The translations under genes were made by a program, and so were the position numbers. Source: Roseivivax sp. THAF197b (GTDB lineage: Bacteria; Pseudomonadota; Alphaproteobacteria; Rhodobacterales; Rhodobacteraceae). From it: a stretch of 64,000 nucleotides of DNA. The notes under the pieces were generated by a model that was not told the DNA's origin, did no database searches, and saw only the letters and a list, made by a program, of their open reading frames with translations. This document shows, piece by piece, positions 1 to 7,049 of the stretch. The stretch is from assembly GCF_009363255.1 (NCBI RefSeq), contig NZ_CP045318.1, forward strand, positions 2,221,501 to 2,285,500. Reading direction: 5' to 3'. Each line of letters opens with the position of its first letter. Within the stretch, counting starts at the first letter, position 1.

Positions 1-669
1 CCAATAGCCGCCCAATGCGGCATTCACATCGACTGCAATCCCGTAGGAATGCGCGCTCAGCCGGTCGGTGCCCGCGATCCGACGCCAGGCATATCCACCG
101 CCCACTTGCGTGAAGGCGGGCGCAATCTCATCCCAATGGGGCGCGAGGTCGGCAAAGGCCGATTTCAACTGGCAGGCAACGCCATGGGCGCCGGTGACCC
201 GGAACCGCGCGGGGCCGAAGGTGACCGTCTCAAGCGCGCGCTCGACCGTGCCCGCGTCTGAGCCGAACAGAAGCCTGAGAAACGCGCCATTGCGCGCTCG
301 ACCGGGATCCTGCGCGGGATCCATCCGGCGGTCGAGGTCTCGCGACAGCGGATAAGCAATGGCGAACTGGTCCTCGATCGTGGCCGCCGCAATGCGTTCA
401 GGGGCGGGTCGCCCCGTGGGGGGCTGCGCGTCCACGGATCTGCCCGCAAAGGTCAGCCGCGCCCCACCCGGCTCGGCCTGCGACACGGTGACCGCCGGAT
501 AGGCCAGCCGGATCGCCGCGATCCAGGCGGGATCGGCGGCCGCTGCAGGCAGAGCTTCGTTCAGGAAATCCCGCGCGATACAGCCTTGCGATGCGGCAGG
601 GCCCGCCAGCATGCTCAGGGCAAGGATCAGAACGGCAAAAGCGCGCGTATGCGTAAGTCTTTGTTTCAA
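1..669 (-). CDS. M15-family peptidase (D-Ala-D-Ala carboxypeptidase/endolysin type), 3' end cut
   Basis: Partial gene: the C-terminus lies beyond the window start. The 223 visible codons begin at a proposed TTG (MKQRLTHTRAFAVL), giving an export signal with a hydrophobic core and a cut near AAS-QG. The last visible part holds the M15 zinc signature DRLSAHSYGIAVDVN, where the His and Asp are metal ligands in M15_4-type peptidases such as VanY and phage L-Ala-D-Glu endopeptidases. Family members cut peptidoglycan stem peptides in the periplasm. No in-frame ATG fits upstream, so the TTG start is an inference and has no strong Shine-Dalgarno. The final catalytic His-x-His/Glu segment is outside the window, so activity cannot be judged. 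Confidence 0.75.
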   Translation of the reverse strand, partial: MKQRLTHTRAFAVLILALSMLAGPAASQGCIARDFLNEALPAAAADPAWIAAIRLAYPAVTVSQAEPGGARLTFAGRSVDAQPPTGRPAPERIAAATIEDQFAIAYPLSRDLDRRMDPAQDPGRARNGAFLRLLFGSDAGTVERALETVTFGPARFRVTGAHGVACQLKSAFADLAPHWDEIAPAFTQVGGGYAWRRIAGTDRLSAHSYGIAVDVNAALGGYW

Positions 670-723
670 AGGAACGATCGCAAACGGAGAAGGAACACAA
701 AGAGCGGCCGGAAGACCAAATAC

Positions 724-753
724 TTAAGAAAAGATTAATCTAACGAAATTATA
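724..753 (-). promoter_or_regulatory. Candidate CtrA-type box and -10 element upstream of the M15 peptidase
   Basis: In an AT-rich patch of otherwise GC-rich DNA, TTAA-N7-TTAA occurs at 724-738, the spacing of the CtrA recognition sequence. A perfect TATAAT reads on the minus strand at 753-748. The box lies downstream of this -10, which would suit repression more than activation. Seen by eye only. Confidence 0.35.
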
Positions 754-918
754 TCTCAGAATTTTGGTAAAAAGTCATGGTTTTCTTGCCCGCGCGTTTT
801 CCCGGACATGGGAGAGGCCTTTGTCAGTGCGCGGTCGGCCCAGGCCGCTGCGTGCCTGTCACAGTCTCACACGGGATCGAACGAGGCCGTGCAAACCGCG
901 CGGCCCCCTGTCATCGCG

Positions 919-1383
919 CTACGCCTCGGCATCCGGCGGCGGCAGGAAATCAACCTCGTGCAAGGCGGACAGACGCATGAGTTCTGCCGGTTCCGTAACC
1001 CCATCGAGCGCACCAAAAAGATCAAAGAGCTTGCGCGTGGGCGAGACGCCGAAGAGGCAAGTCGCGTCAGCCCCGGAGCGATTGAACACCGCATGCAGGA
1101 CGCCTTTCGGCATGCGCACCATGTCCCCCGCTCCCGCCCGATGGGGCTGCACATTGCCCGCCTCGAAGCCGAAATCGACCTCCAGCGCGCCGCTCAGCAC
1201 GTAAATCCACTCATCCTGATGCGGATGGACATGCGGCGGCACGAATGTCTCCGCGGGGATTTCCGCGTGCCAGACAAAGGCATCCGCCGATACCAATTTG
1301 GGCCGGTAGATATGCCCGACGACATTCCACGCGATCCCGTCCAACCCTTCGTTGGAGGATGTAACTCCCGCTCCGTTATGCAT
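919..1383 (-). CDS. Cupin-domain protein
   Basis: A 154-residue single-domain cupin. Motif 1 is visible as PPHVHPHQDEWIYVLSG, which supplies two His and a Glu as metal ligands, and motif 2 as MPKGVLHAVFN with the last His. Proteins of this size are small metal-binding enzymes or sensors of sugars and small acids; no substrate can be read from the sequence. An ATG five codons upstream (1398) lies in front of the Shine-Dalgarno GGAGGG, which sits 5 nt before the ATG at 1383, so 1383 is taken as the start. It stands alone with no co-directional neighbour. Confidence 0.8.
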   Translation of the reverse strand: MHNGAGVTSSNEGLDGIAWNVVGHIYRPKLVSADAFVWHAEIPAETFVPPHVHPHQDEWIYVLSGALEVDFGFEAGNVQPHRAGAGDMVRMPKGVLHAVFNRSGADATCLFGVSPTRKLFDLFGALDGVTEPAELMRLSALHEVDFLPPPDAEA

Positions 1384-1635
1384 TTTGTCCCTCCGCATTT
1401 TATTGCTTTCGGCAGGCTAAGCGCATTTCGGGATAAAAGGGTAAGGAAATATCTCGGACGCGCATCCCAGCGATGCTCGGCTTGATCCGCCCCGCGCACC
1501 ATGACCGACCGGGATCCTGGCCGCCTCAAATGCCCGCGAGACGGTATGTGCATCGCGCCGAAAGTTGCAGACGCATTTCGGCACGCAGGCCGCAACCGCT
1601 GCCCACTTTTCCAAACCAAACGTCATTGAAAGGAT

Positions 1636-1721
1636 TGGTACCCGAGGTCGGACTCGAACCGACAAGGTGTTGCCACCGGGGGATTTTGAATCCCCTGCGT
1701 CTACCATTCCGCCACTCGGGC
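1636..1721 (-). tRNA. tRNA-Leu(CAA)
   Basis: The 86-nt minus-strand sequence folds as a class II tRNA. Acceptor arms are GCCCGAG and CTCGGGT, followed by ACCA encoded in the DNA. The anticodon stem GGGGA/TCCCC encloses the loop TTCAAAA (anticodon CAA, reading UUG). A long variable arm (CGGTGGCAACACCTTG region) and the T-loop GTTCGAGTC are present. The first acceptor pair is G-U. Confidence 0.95.
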
Positions 1722-1834
1722 ACGCGCCGCCGGGATAGCGGGACGGAGACACTTCGTCCAGATCAAAACCGGCTTTCTTGACGTGATCGCGGCACCATGC
1801 TCAGAGGGCGCAACAGGCGACAAGGACACCCGAC

Positions 1835-2413
1835 ATGCTGCGACCGATGTACGACAAGACGCTGAGGCTCGCCGATCATCCGCGCGCGCTTTGGGTGTTG
1901 GCCTTCATCTCCTTCATCGAGAGCTCGGTCTTTCCGATCCCGCCCGACGTGATGATGATTCCGATGATTCTCGCCGCACCCCGCCGGGCCTGGCTGATCG
2001 CGCTCGTGGCGACGCTGTCCTCCGTTGCCGGGGCGCTTCTTGGCTACGTGATCGGCGCCTTTTTCTACGAGAGCATCGGCGCGCCGGTGCTGGAGGCGCT
2101 GGGCAAGGGCGACAGCATGACCGCCTTCAACACGAAGTTTAACGAATTCGGTGTCTGGGCGGTGCTGATCGCGGGTCTGACCCCCTTCCCGTTCAAGGTC
2201 ATCACGATCATGTCGGGCTGGACGGCGATGCCGCTGGTGCCGTTCATCCTGTCCTCGATCGTGGCGCGCGCGGCGCGGTTCTTCATCGTGGCGGGGCTGC
2301 TCTATTTCTTCGGACCGCCGATCCGCGACTTCATCGAGCGGCGCCTCGGCCTTGTCTTCACGCTTTTCTGTGTTGCCCTCATCGGCGGGTTCATGGTGCT
2401 GAAGGTTCTATGA
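1835..2413 (+). CDS. YqaA-family (VTT/DedA-like) membrane protein
   Basis: A 192-residue inner-membrane protein with about five hydrophobic segments. It carries the conserved re-entrant pieces of the YqaA/VTT group: ESSVFPIPPDVMM near residue 29 and GLTPFPFKVITIMSG near residue 113. DedA/VTT relatives move or flip phospholipids or act in membrane homeostasis; the YqaA branch has no settled function. The stop overlaps the start of dsbB by ATGA, so the two are translationally coupled, which suggests a link with envelope biogenesis. The ATG follows GACACCCGAC, a weak ribosome site. Confidence 0.85.
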   Translation: MLRPMYDKTLRLADHPRALWVLAFISFIESSVFPIPPDVMMIPMILAAPRRAWLIALVATLSSVAGALLGYVIGAFFYESIGAPVLEALGKGDSMTAFNTKFNEFGVWAVLIAGLTPFPFKVITIMSGWTAMPLVPFILSSIVARAARFFIVAGLLYFFGPPIRDFIERRLGLVFTLFCVALIGGFMVLKVL

Positions 2414-2874
2414 GCATGACACGGAATAGCCTGATCCTGGCCGCGGCTGGCGGATCGCTGGCCCTGATGCTGGGCGCGCTCGGATTTCAGTACATCGGCG
2501 AGCTGCCACCCTGCAAACTCTGCTATTGGCAGCGCTATCCCCATGTGGCAGCTATCGCGATCGGCCTTGTGGCGCTGGCCCTGCCCGGCCGGGTCCTGCC
2601 TGCCCTCGGCGCTCTGGCCGCCCTCTCCACCGCGGCGGTCGGCGCCTATCATGCGGGCGTGGAGCGCGGCTGGTGGCCCGGCCCCGACACCTGCACTTCG
2701 GGCGATATCGGCGGGCTGTCCACGGACGACCTGATGAACCAGATCATGAACGCGCCGATGGTGCGCTGCGACGACATCGCGTGGCAGCTCATGGGCATCT
2801 CCATGGCCGGGTGGAACGCGATCCTGTCGCTTGTTCTGGCCGGTCTCTGGATCGCGGCGTTCCGCAAGAGCTGA
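2410..2874 (+). CDS. dsbB: Disulfide bond formation protein B
   Basis: A 154-residue inner-membrane quinone reductase that reoxidises periplasmic DsbA. Four hydrophobic segments surround two periplasmic cysteine pairs: the CxxC in PPCKLCYWQR (about residues 36-39) and a second pair in DTCTSG and VRCDD (about residues 96 and 118). Length fits the family. It overlaps the YqaA gene by 4 nt. Two DsbA-type thiol oxidoreductases lie at 52.9-54.2 kb, which could be its partners. Confidence 0.93.
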   Translation: MSMTRNSLILAAAGGSLALMLGALGFQYIGELPPCKLCYWQRYPHVAAIAIGLVALALPGRVLPALGALAALSTAAVGAYHAGVERGWWPGPDTCTSGDIGGLSTDDLMNQIMNAPMVRCDDIAWQLMGISMAGWNAILSLVLAGLWIAAFRKS

Positions 2875-2877
2875 CGC

Positions 2878-3312
2878 TCAGCTGCTGCGCTTTGTTGAGA
2901 GCAGAAGCGACGTTTCGCTGGTGGTCACGCCGCCCATGGCGCGAATGCGCCCCAGCACCGCGTCGAGCTGTTCGAGACTGGTCGTGCCCAGCTCCGCGAT
3001 CACGTCCCAACGGCCATTGGTGCTGTGCAGCGCGCGCACTTCGGGCAGGCCCGAAAGCTGGCGCAGGATGCGGTCCGTCCCCCGCCCCTCAATCCCGATC
3101 ATCATCATCGCGCGCACCGGATCGCGCGCCGCGTCTTCCTTCAACACGACGGTAAAGCCCAGGATCTGCCCCGCCTCGCGCATTCGTTCGACCCGCGCGC
3201 GCACGGTGGTCCGGGATAGCCCCAGAAGCAGCGCCAGATCGGAGTAGGAGGCGCGCGCATCGCGGCGCAGCGCGGACAGGATCGCCTGATCGGTCGCGTC
3301 CATATCGGGCAT
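2878..3312 (-). CDS. Lrp/AsnC-family transcriptional regulator
   Basis: A 144-residue Lrp-type regulator. An N-terminal winged helix-turn-helix (MDATDQAILSALRRDARASY, then LLGLSRTTVRARVERMREAG) is followed by the RAM ligand-binding domain. The start at 3312 is chosen because GGAGG sits 5 nt upstream; the preceding ATG is only 2 nt from it. It is divergently transcribed from arginase and ornithine cyclodeaminase, so it is probably a local regulator of arginine/ornithine catabolism, as Lrp-type proteins beside catabolic genes often are. Its stop is 3 nt beyond the dsbB stop (convergent). Confidence 0.9.
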   Translation of the reverse strand: MPDMDATDQAILSALRRDARASYSDLALLLGLSRTTVRARVERMREAGQILGFTVVLKEDAARDPVRAMMMIGIEGRGTDRILRQLSGLPEVRALHSTNGRWDVIAELGTTSLEQLDAVLGRIRAMGGVTTSETSLLLSTKRSS

Positions 3313-3387
3313 CATGTCCTCCAATTCGAACAATACTCCCCCGAAACGGCCATTTTGCCAAGGTGACATCTGCACGATCCGGCGGAT

Positions 3388-3410
3388 ATTACGGCCACGA
3401 CCAACGTAAT
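3388..3410. promoter_or_regulatory. Inverted repeat between the Lrp regulator and arginase (candidate operator)
   Basis: ATTACG at 3388-3393 and CGTAAT at 3405-3410 form a perfect 6-bp inverted repeat with an 11-nt spacer in the 121-nt divergent promoter region, 24 nt before the arginase start. A divergent Lrp-type regulator commonly binds such sites. Short repeat, so chance is possible. Confidence 0.35.
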
Positions 3411-3433
3411 GCGGACCGACAAAAGGCAAGATC

Positions 3434-4357
3434 ATGAGCGACAAGACCATCCTTCTTCTGGGCGTGCCGATGGATTCGGGCAAACGCCGCGCGGGCTGCC
3501 TGATGGGCCCTGACGCCTACCGCACCGCGCGCCTGCCCGGCGCCTTGCGCGATCTCGGCCATCAGGTGGAGGATCTGGGCAATGTCGCACCGGACGCGGT
3601 GGATCTGCCGGAACATGACCACCTCTTTGCGCTGCCGGAAACCGTCGGCTGGACCCAGGCCCTCGCCCGTGCCGCCGAGGCGGCCATGGATCGCGGCACG
3701 CCGATCTTCATGGGCGGCGATCATGCGCTCTCAATGGGCACGGTCACGGGCGTGGCGAACCACGCCGCCCGCAATGGTCGGCCGCAATTCGTCCTCTGGC
3801 TCGACGCGCATACGGATTTTCACACGACCCAGACCACCGATAGCGGCAATCTGCATGGCACGCCCGTGGGTTACGCAACGGGGCGTGACGGCTTTGCGGG
3901 CTTCCCGACCGTCAGGGCCCCCGTCCCGCGGGAGAATGTCTGCATGATGGGCCTGCGCTCGGTCGATGCGGCGGAACGCGCGGCCATCGAAGCCACAGGC
4001 ATCCGCCGCTACGACATGCGCGCCATCGACGAAGACGGCATCCGCGCGCCCCTCGCCGCTTTCCTCGACGATGTGGCGAAAGCGGGCGGCGCGCTGCATG
4101 TCTCGCTCGATGTGGACTTCCTCGACCCGAGCGTCGCACCGGCGGTCGGCACGACCGTGCCGGGCGGCGCCACGGTGCGCGAGGCGCATCTGGTGATGGA
4201 GATGCTCAACGATAGCGGGCTGATGACCTCCCTCGATCTCGTTGAGCTGAACCCGATGCTCGACGAACGCGGACGTACCGCTCAGCTCATGGTCGACCTC
4301 GCCGCCTCCGCCTTCGGCCGGCAGGTCTTCGACCGTCCCACTCAACGCATCTATTGA
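3434..4357 (+). CDS. rocF: Arginase
   Basis: A 307-residue ureohydrolase. The Mn-binding motifs are in order: GGDHALSMG (about residue 96), WLDAHTDFHT (about 121) and SLDVDFLDP (about 226). The HGTPVGYATG segment after the second motif and the C-terminal VELNP are typical of arginase rather than agmatinase. It hydrolyses L-arginine to L-ornithine and urea in the cytoplasm. The next gene, ornithine cyclodeaminase, starts 9 nt after the stop, so the pair converts arginine to proline. The divergent Lrp-type gene is the likely regulator. Confidence 0.93.
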   Translation: MSDKTILLLGVPMDSGKRRAGCLMGPDAYRTARLPGALRDLGHQVEDLGNVAPDAVDLPEHDHLFALPETVGWTQALARAAEAAMDRGTPIFMGGDHALSMGTVTGVANHAARNGRPQFVLWLDAHTDFHTTQTTDSGNLHGTPVGYATGRDGFAGFPTVRAPVPRENVCMMGLRSVDAAERAAIEATGIRRYDMRAIDEDGIRAPLAAFLDDVAKAGGALHVSLDVDFLDPSVAPAVGTTVPGGATVREAHLVMEMLNDSGLMTSLDLVELNPMLDERGRTAQLMVDLAASAFGRQVFDRPTQRIY

Positions 4358-4365
4358 GGTTCGCC

Positions 4366-5424
4366 ATGACCACAGATCCGTCCGACAAGGCGCTCGTCCC
4401 CTTCGTCTCCGTCGATCACATGATGGGACTCATTCACCATCTGGGCATCGAGGCGATGATCCGCGGCATCGCGGAGCGGATCGAGGCCGATTTTCGCCGC
4501 TGGGAGAACTTCGACAAGACCCCGCGTGTGGCCTCGCACAGCCCCGTCGGCGTGATCGAGTTGATGCCCACCTCGGATGGCGAGATGTATGGCTTCAAAT
4601 ACGTGAACGGGCATCCGAAGAACATGAAGGAAGGACTGCAAACGGTTACGGCCTTTGGACTTCTGGCGGATGTCTCGAACGGCTACCCGGTGCTTCTGAC
4701 CGAGATGACGATCCTGACGGCCCTGCGTACGGCGGCCATGTCGGGCGTCGCGGCCAAGCATCTCGCGCCCAAGGGCGCGAAGACCATGGCGATGATTGGC
4801 AATGGCGCGCAGGCGGAATTCCAAAGTCTCGCCATGAAAGCGCTGGTCGGCATCGAGGCAGTACGGCTTTACGATATCGACCCCGCCGCGACCGAGAAAT
4901 GCGTCCGCAACCTCGCCGGATCGGGCCTGTCGGTGACGAAATGCAACAGCCCTGAAGAGGCCATTGAGGGCGCCGAGATTCTCACGACCTGCACCGCCGA
5001 CAAGCAATATGCCACGATCCTGTCCGACAACATGGTGGGCGCGGGCGTGCATGTGAACGCCATCGGCGGCGACTGCCCCGGCAAGACGGAACTGGCGCCG
5101 GGCATCCTCCACCGGTCCTCGATCTTCGTGGAATATCCCGAACAGACGCGGATCGAGGGGGAGATCCAGCAGCTCGACCCCGATCACCCGGTGACCGAGC
5201 TCTGGCAGGTCATTGCAGGGCGGACCGAAGGGCGCAGATCGACCTCGGAGATCACCCTGTTCGACAGCGTGGGCTTCGCGATCGAGGATTTCTCCGCGCT
5301 GTGCTTCCTGCGCGAGGCGATCCGCGGCACGCCCTTTTCCACCCCGCTCGACCTGCTGGCCGATCCGGACGATCCCCGGGATCTCTTCGGCATGGTCATG
5401 CGCGCGGCCCCGACCGGCGCCTGA
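4366..5424 (+). CDS. ocd: Ornithine cyclodeaminase
   Basis: A 352-residue member of the ornithine cyclodeaminase/mu-crystallin family, which converts L-ornithine to L-proline and ammonia with bound NAD. The Rossmann motif is visible in MAMIGNGAQAEFQSLA (about residues 141-156), and the catalytic Asp region in AIGGDCPGKTEL (about 228). The ATG at 4366 is preceded by GAGG at 6 nt; a TTG four codons earlier overlaps the arginase stop and is not used. It forms an operon with arginase. A strong terminator-like hairpin follows about 150 nt later. Confidence 0.92.
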   Translation: MTTDPSDKALVPFVSVDHMMGLIHHLGIEAMIRGIAERIEADFRRWENFDKTPRVASHSPVGVIELMPTSDGEMYGFKYVNGHPKNMKEGLQTVTAFGLLADVSNGYPVLLTEMTILTALRTAAMSGVAAKHLAPKGAKTMAMIGNGAQAEFQSLAMKALVGIEAVRLYDIDPAATEKCVRNLAGSGLSVTKCNSPEEAIEGAEILTTCTADKQYATILSDNMVGAGVHVNAIGGDCPGKTELAPGILHRSSIFVEYPEQTRIEGEIQQLDPDHPVTELWQVIAGRTEGRRSTSEITLFDSVGFAIEDFSALCFLREAIRGTPFSTPLDLLADPDDPRDLFGMVMRAAPTGA

Positions 5425-5531
5425 GACTGAGCCGCTGGCCATCCACGACCAAAGCTCAAGCCTCAAGGCGATACGCGGCGCACCTGCCCGAACCTGCCAA
5501 CCGCCCGGGCGTCCCACGTCAGACGGACAGC

Positions 5532-5599
5532 CCCTGTCACGTTCGGACCAAAAATACCTCTCGGGAGAGCGCGAGGGGGCAGACGGCCCCCTCGTTTTT
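5532..5599 (+). repeat. Intergenic repeat family 2, copy 1; its 3' end is a Rho-independent terminator
   Basis: This stretch shares most bases with 11217-11278: CCTGTCACG, then CGGACC, AAAATACCTCTCGGG, GAGCGCGAGGGGGCAGAC and CCCCCTCG. The end forms a stem GAGGGGGC/GCCCCCTC (5573-5580 with 5586-5593), loop AGACG, followed by GTTTTT at 5594-5599, so this copy can end ocd transcription. The 3' half (GGGCAGACAGCCCCCTCGC) occurs again at 5634-5652. Confidence 0.7.
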
Positions 5600-5705
5600 C
5601 TAAGCGCGCCATTTCTCAAGCGAAATGCCGGTGGGCAGACAGCCCCCTCGCTTCCTCACCACGCAGCGCAGAGATCTATATTACGGCGGGAACACCCCCA
5701 CCGGA

Positions 5706-7043
5706 TCAATCGATGTAGTCGGACCGCTGCAGGCCGTACTTGGCCATCTTTTCATTGAGCGTCCGGCGCGGCAGGCAAAGCTCGTCCATCACCGCCGAGA
5801 TCGAGCCCTTGTGCCGACGCATTGTGTTGTCGATCAGCATCCGCTCGAAGGCTTCCACGTATTCCTTGAGCGGCTTGCCTTCGGTGGTCATTACCGGCTG
5901 CATGTCCTCGTGATCGTTCATCAGGAGCGATGCGATCGTGCCAGTGCCACGCCGCGATTGCAGCACCGCGCGCTCGGCAAGGTTGATGAGCTGGCGCACA
6001 TTGCCGGGCCAGGGCGCCTGCAGAAGCTGCGCGGCTTCCTGTGCAGTCACCTGCGGGGCGTCGCAGCCATATTCGTCGGCGTATTGCTCGGAGAGGCGCG
6101 TGAAGAGCGTCAGGATATCCTCGCCCCGCTGCCGCAGGGGCGGCACGGTGATGCGCAAAGCCGCGAGCCGGTAGAAGAGATCCGACCGAAGCGCCGTCTC
6201 ACAGGTCTTGCCCTCGTCCTGGAGGTTGCAGATCGCCACGATACGGGTCTCGGGCGGCGTGCCCTGATCGTTGATGACCGACAGAAGGCGCGCCTGGGCC
6301 GCATCCGACAGGCTCTCGATATCTTCCAAGACAAGCGTGCCGCCGCGTGCCTCCTCCATCGCGGGCAGGCGGGAATCCTCGGGATCCATCGGGCCGAAGA
6401 GCCGCTTCATCAACGCGGCCTCGTCCATCGCCGCACAAGGCAGGAGCACGAAGCGCTTGCCCGCCCGGCTACCCACCGCATGGAGCGCATGGGCGATCAG
6501 CGTCTTGCCGGTCCCGGTCTCGCCCTCGATCAGCACATGGCCGTCAGCCTGGCCGAGATCCAGCACGTCTTCGCGCAGCCGCTCCATCGCCGGGCTCTGC
6601 CCGATGAGCTTCTGCATGATCTGCCCGCCATCGCTGAGCTCGCGGCGCAATTGCCGGTTATCGAGGGTCAGACGCCGGGCATTGGTGGCCTTGCGGGCCA
6701 GTTCCGACATCCGGTCCGGATTGAACGGCTTTTCGAGGAAATCATACGCACCGATCCGCATCGCCTCGACCGCGATGGGCACGTCGCCGTGACCGGTGAT
6801 CATGATCACGGGAAGCGCCGAGTCGAGCCCCATCAGCTTCTTGAGAAGCTGGATGCCATCCATGCCGGGCATCTTGATGTCGGAGATGACGATGCCGGGA
6901 TAATCCTGCCCCAACTGGCGCAGGGCCTCTTCGCCGGAGGCGAAACTCTCGGTGTCGTAGCCCGACAGCGCCAGCCATTGGCTGATCGATTGTCGCATAT
7001 CCTTCTCGTCGTCGACGATCGCGATCTTCATTGCCTGTGCCAT
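5706..7043 (-). CDS. dctD: NtrC-family response regulator, DctD-like, with degenerate sigma-54 contact loop
   Basis: A 445-residue protein. Receiver domain at residues 1-120 (phospho-acceptor Asp55 in VISDIKMPGMDG), AAA+ domain at about 147-375 (Walker A GETGTGKT at 174-181, Walker B region GGTLVLEDIE at 234-243, arginine-finger region LRSDLFYRL), and a C-terminal Fis-type HTH (SISAVMDELCLPRRTLNEKM). The GAFTGA loop that normally contacts sigma-54 is missing: residues 215-228 read LFGPMDPEDSRLPA. It sits 6 nt after dctB and is probably the partner of that kinase in C4-dicarboxylate sensing. The dctPQM transporter genes are not in this window. Confidence 0.85.
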   Translation of the reverse strand: MAQAMKIAIVDDEKDMRQSISQWLALSGYDTESFASGEEALRQLGQDYPGIVISDIKMPGMDGIQLLKKLMGLDSALPVIMITGHGDVPIAVEAMRIGAYDFLEKPFNPDRMSELARKATNARRLTLDNRQLRRELSDGGQIMQKLIGQSPAMERLREDVLDLGQADGHVLIEGETGTGKTLIAHALHAVGSRAGKRFVLLPCAAMDEAALMKRLFGPMDPEDSRLPAMEEARGGTLVLEDIESLSDAAQARLLSVINDQGTPPETRIVAICNLQDEGKTCETALRSDLFYRLAALRITVPPLRQRGEDILTLFTRLSEQYADEYGCDAPQVTAQEAAQLLQAPWPGNVRQLINLAERAVLQSRRGTGTIASLLMNDHEDMQPVMTTEGKPLKEYVEAFERMLIDNTMRRHKGSISAVMDELCLPRRTLNEKMAKYGLQRSDYID

Positions 7044-7049
7044 TGGTTC

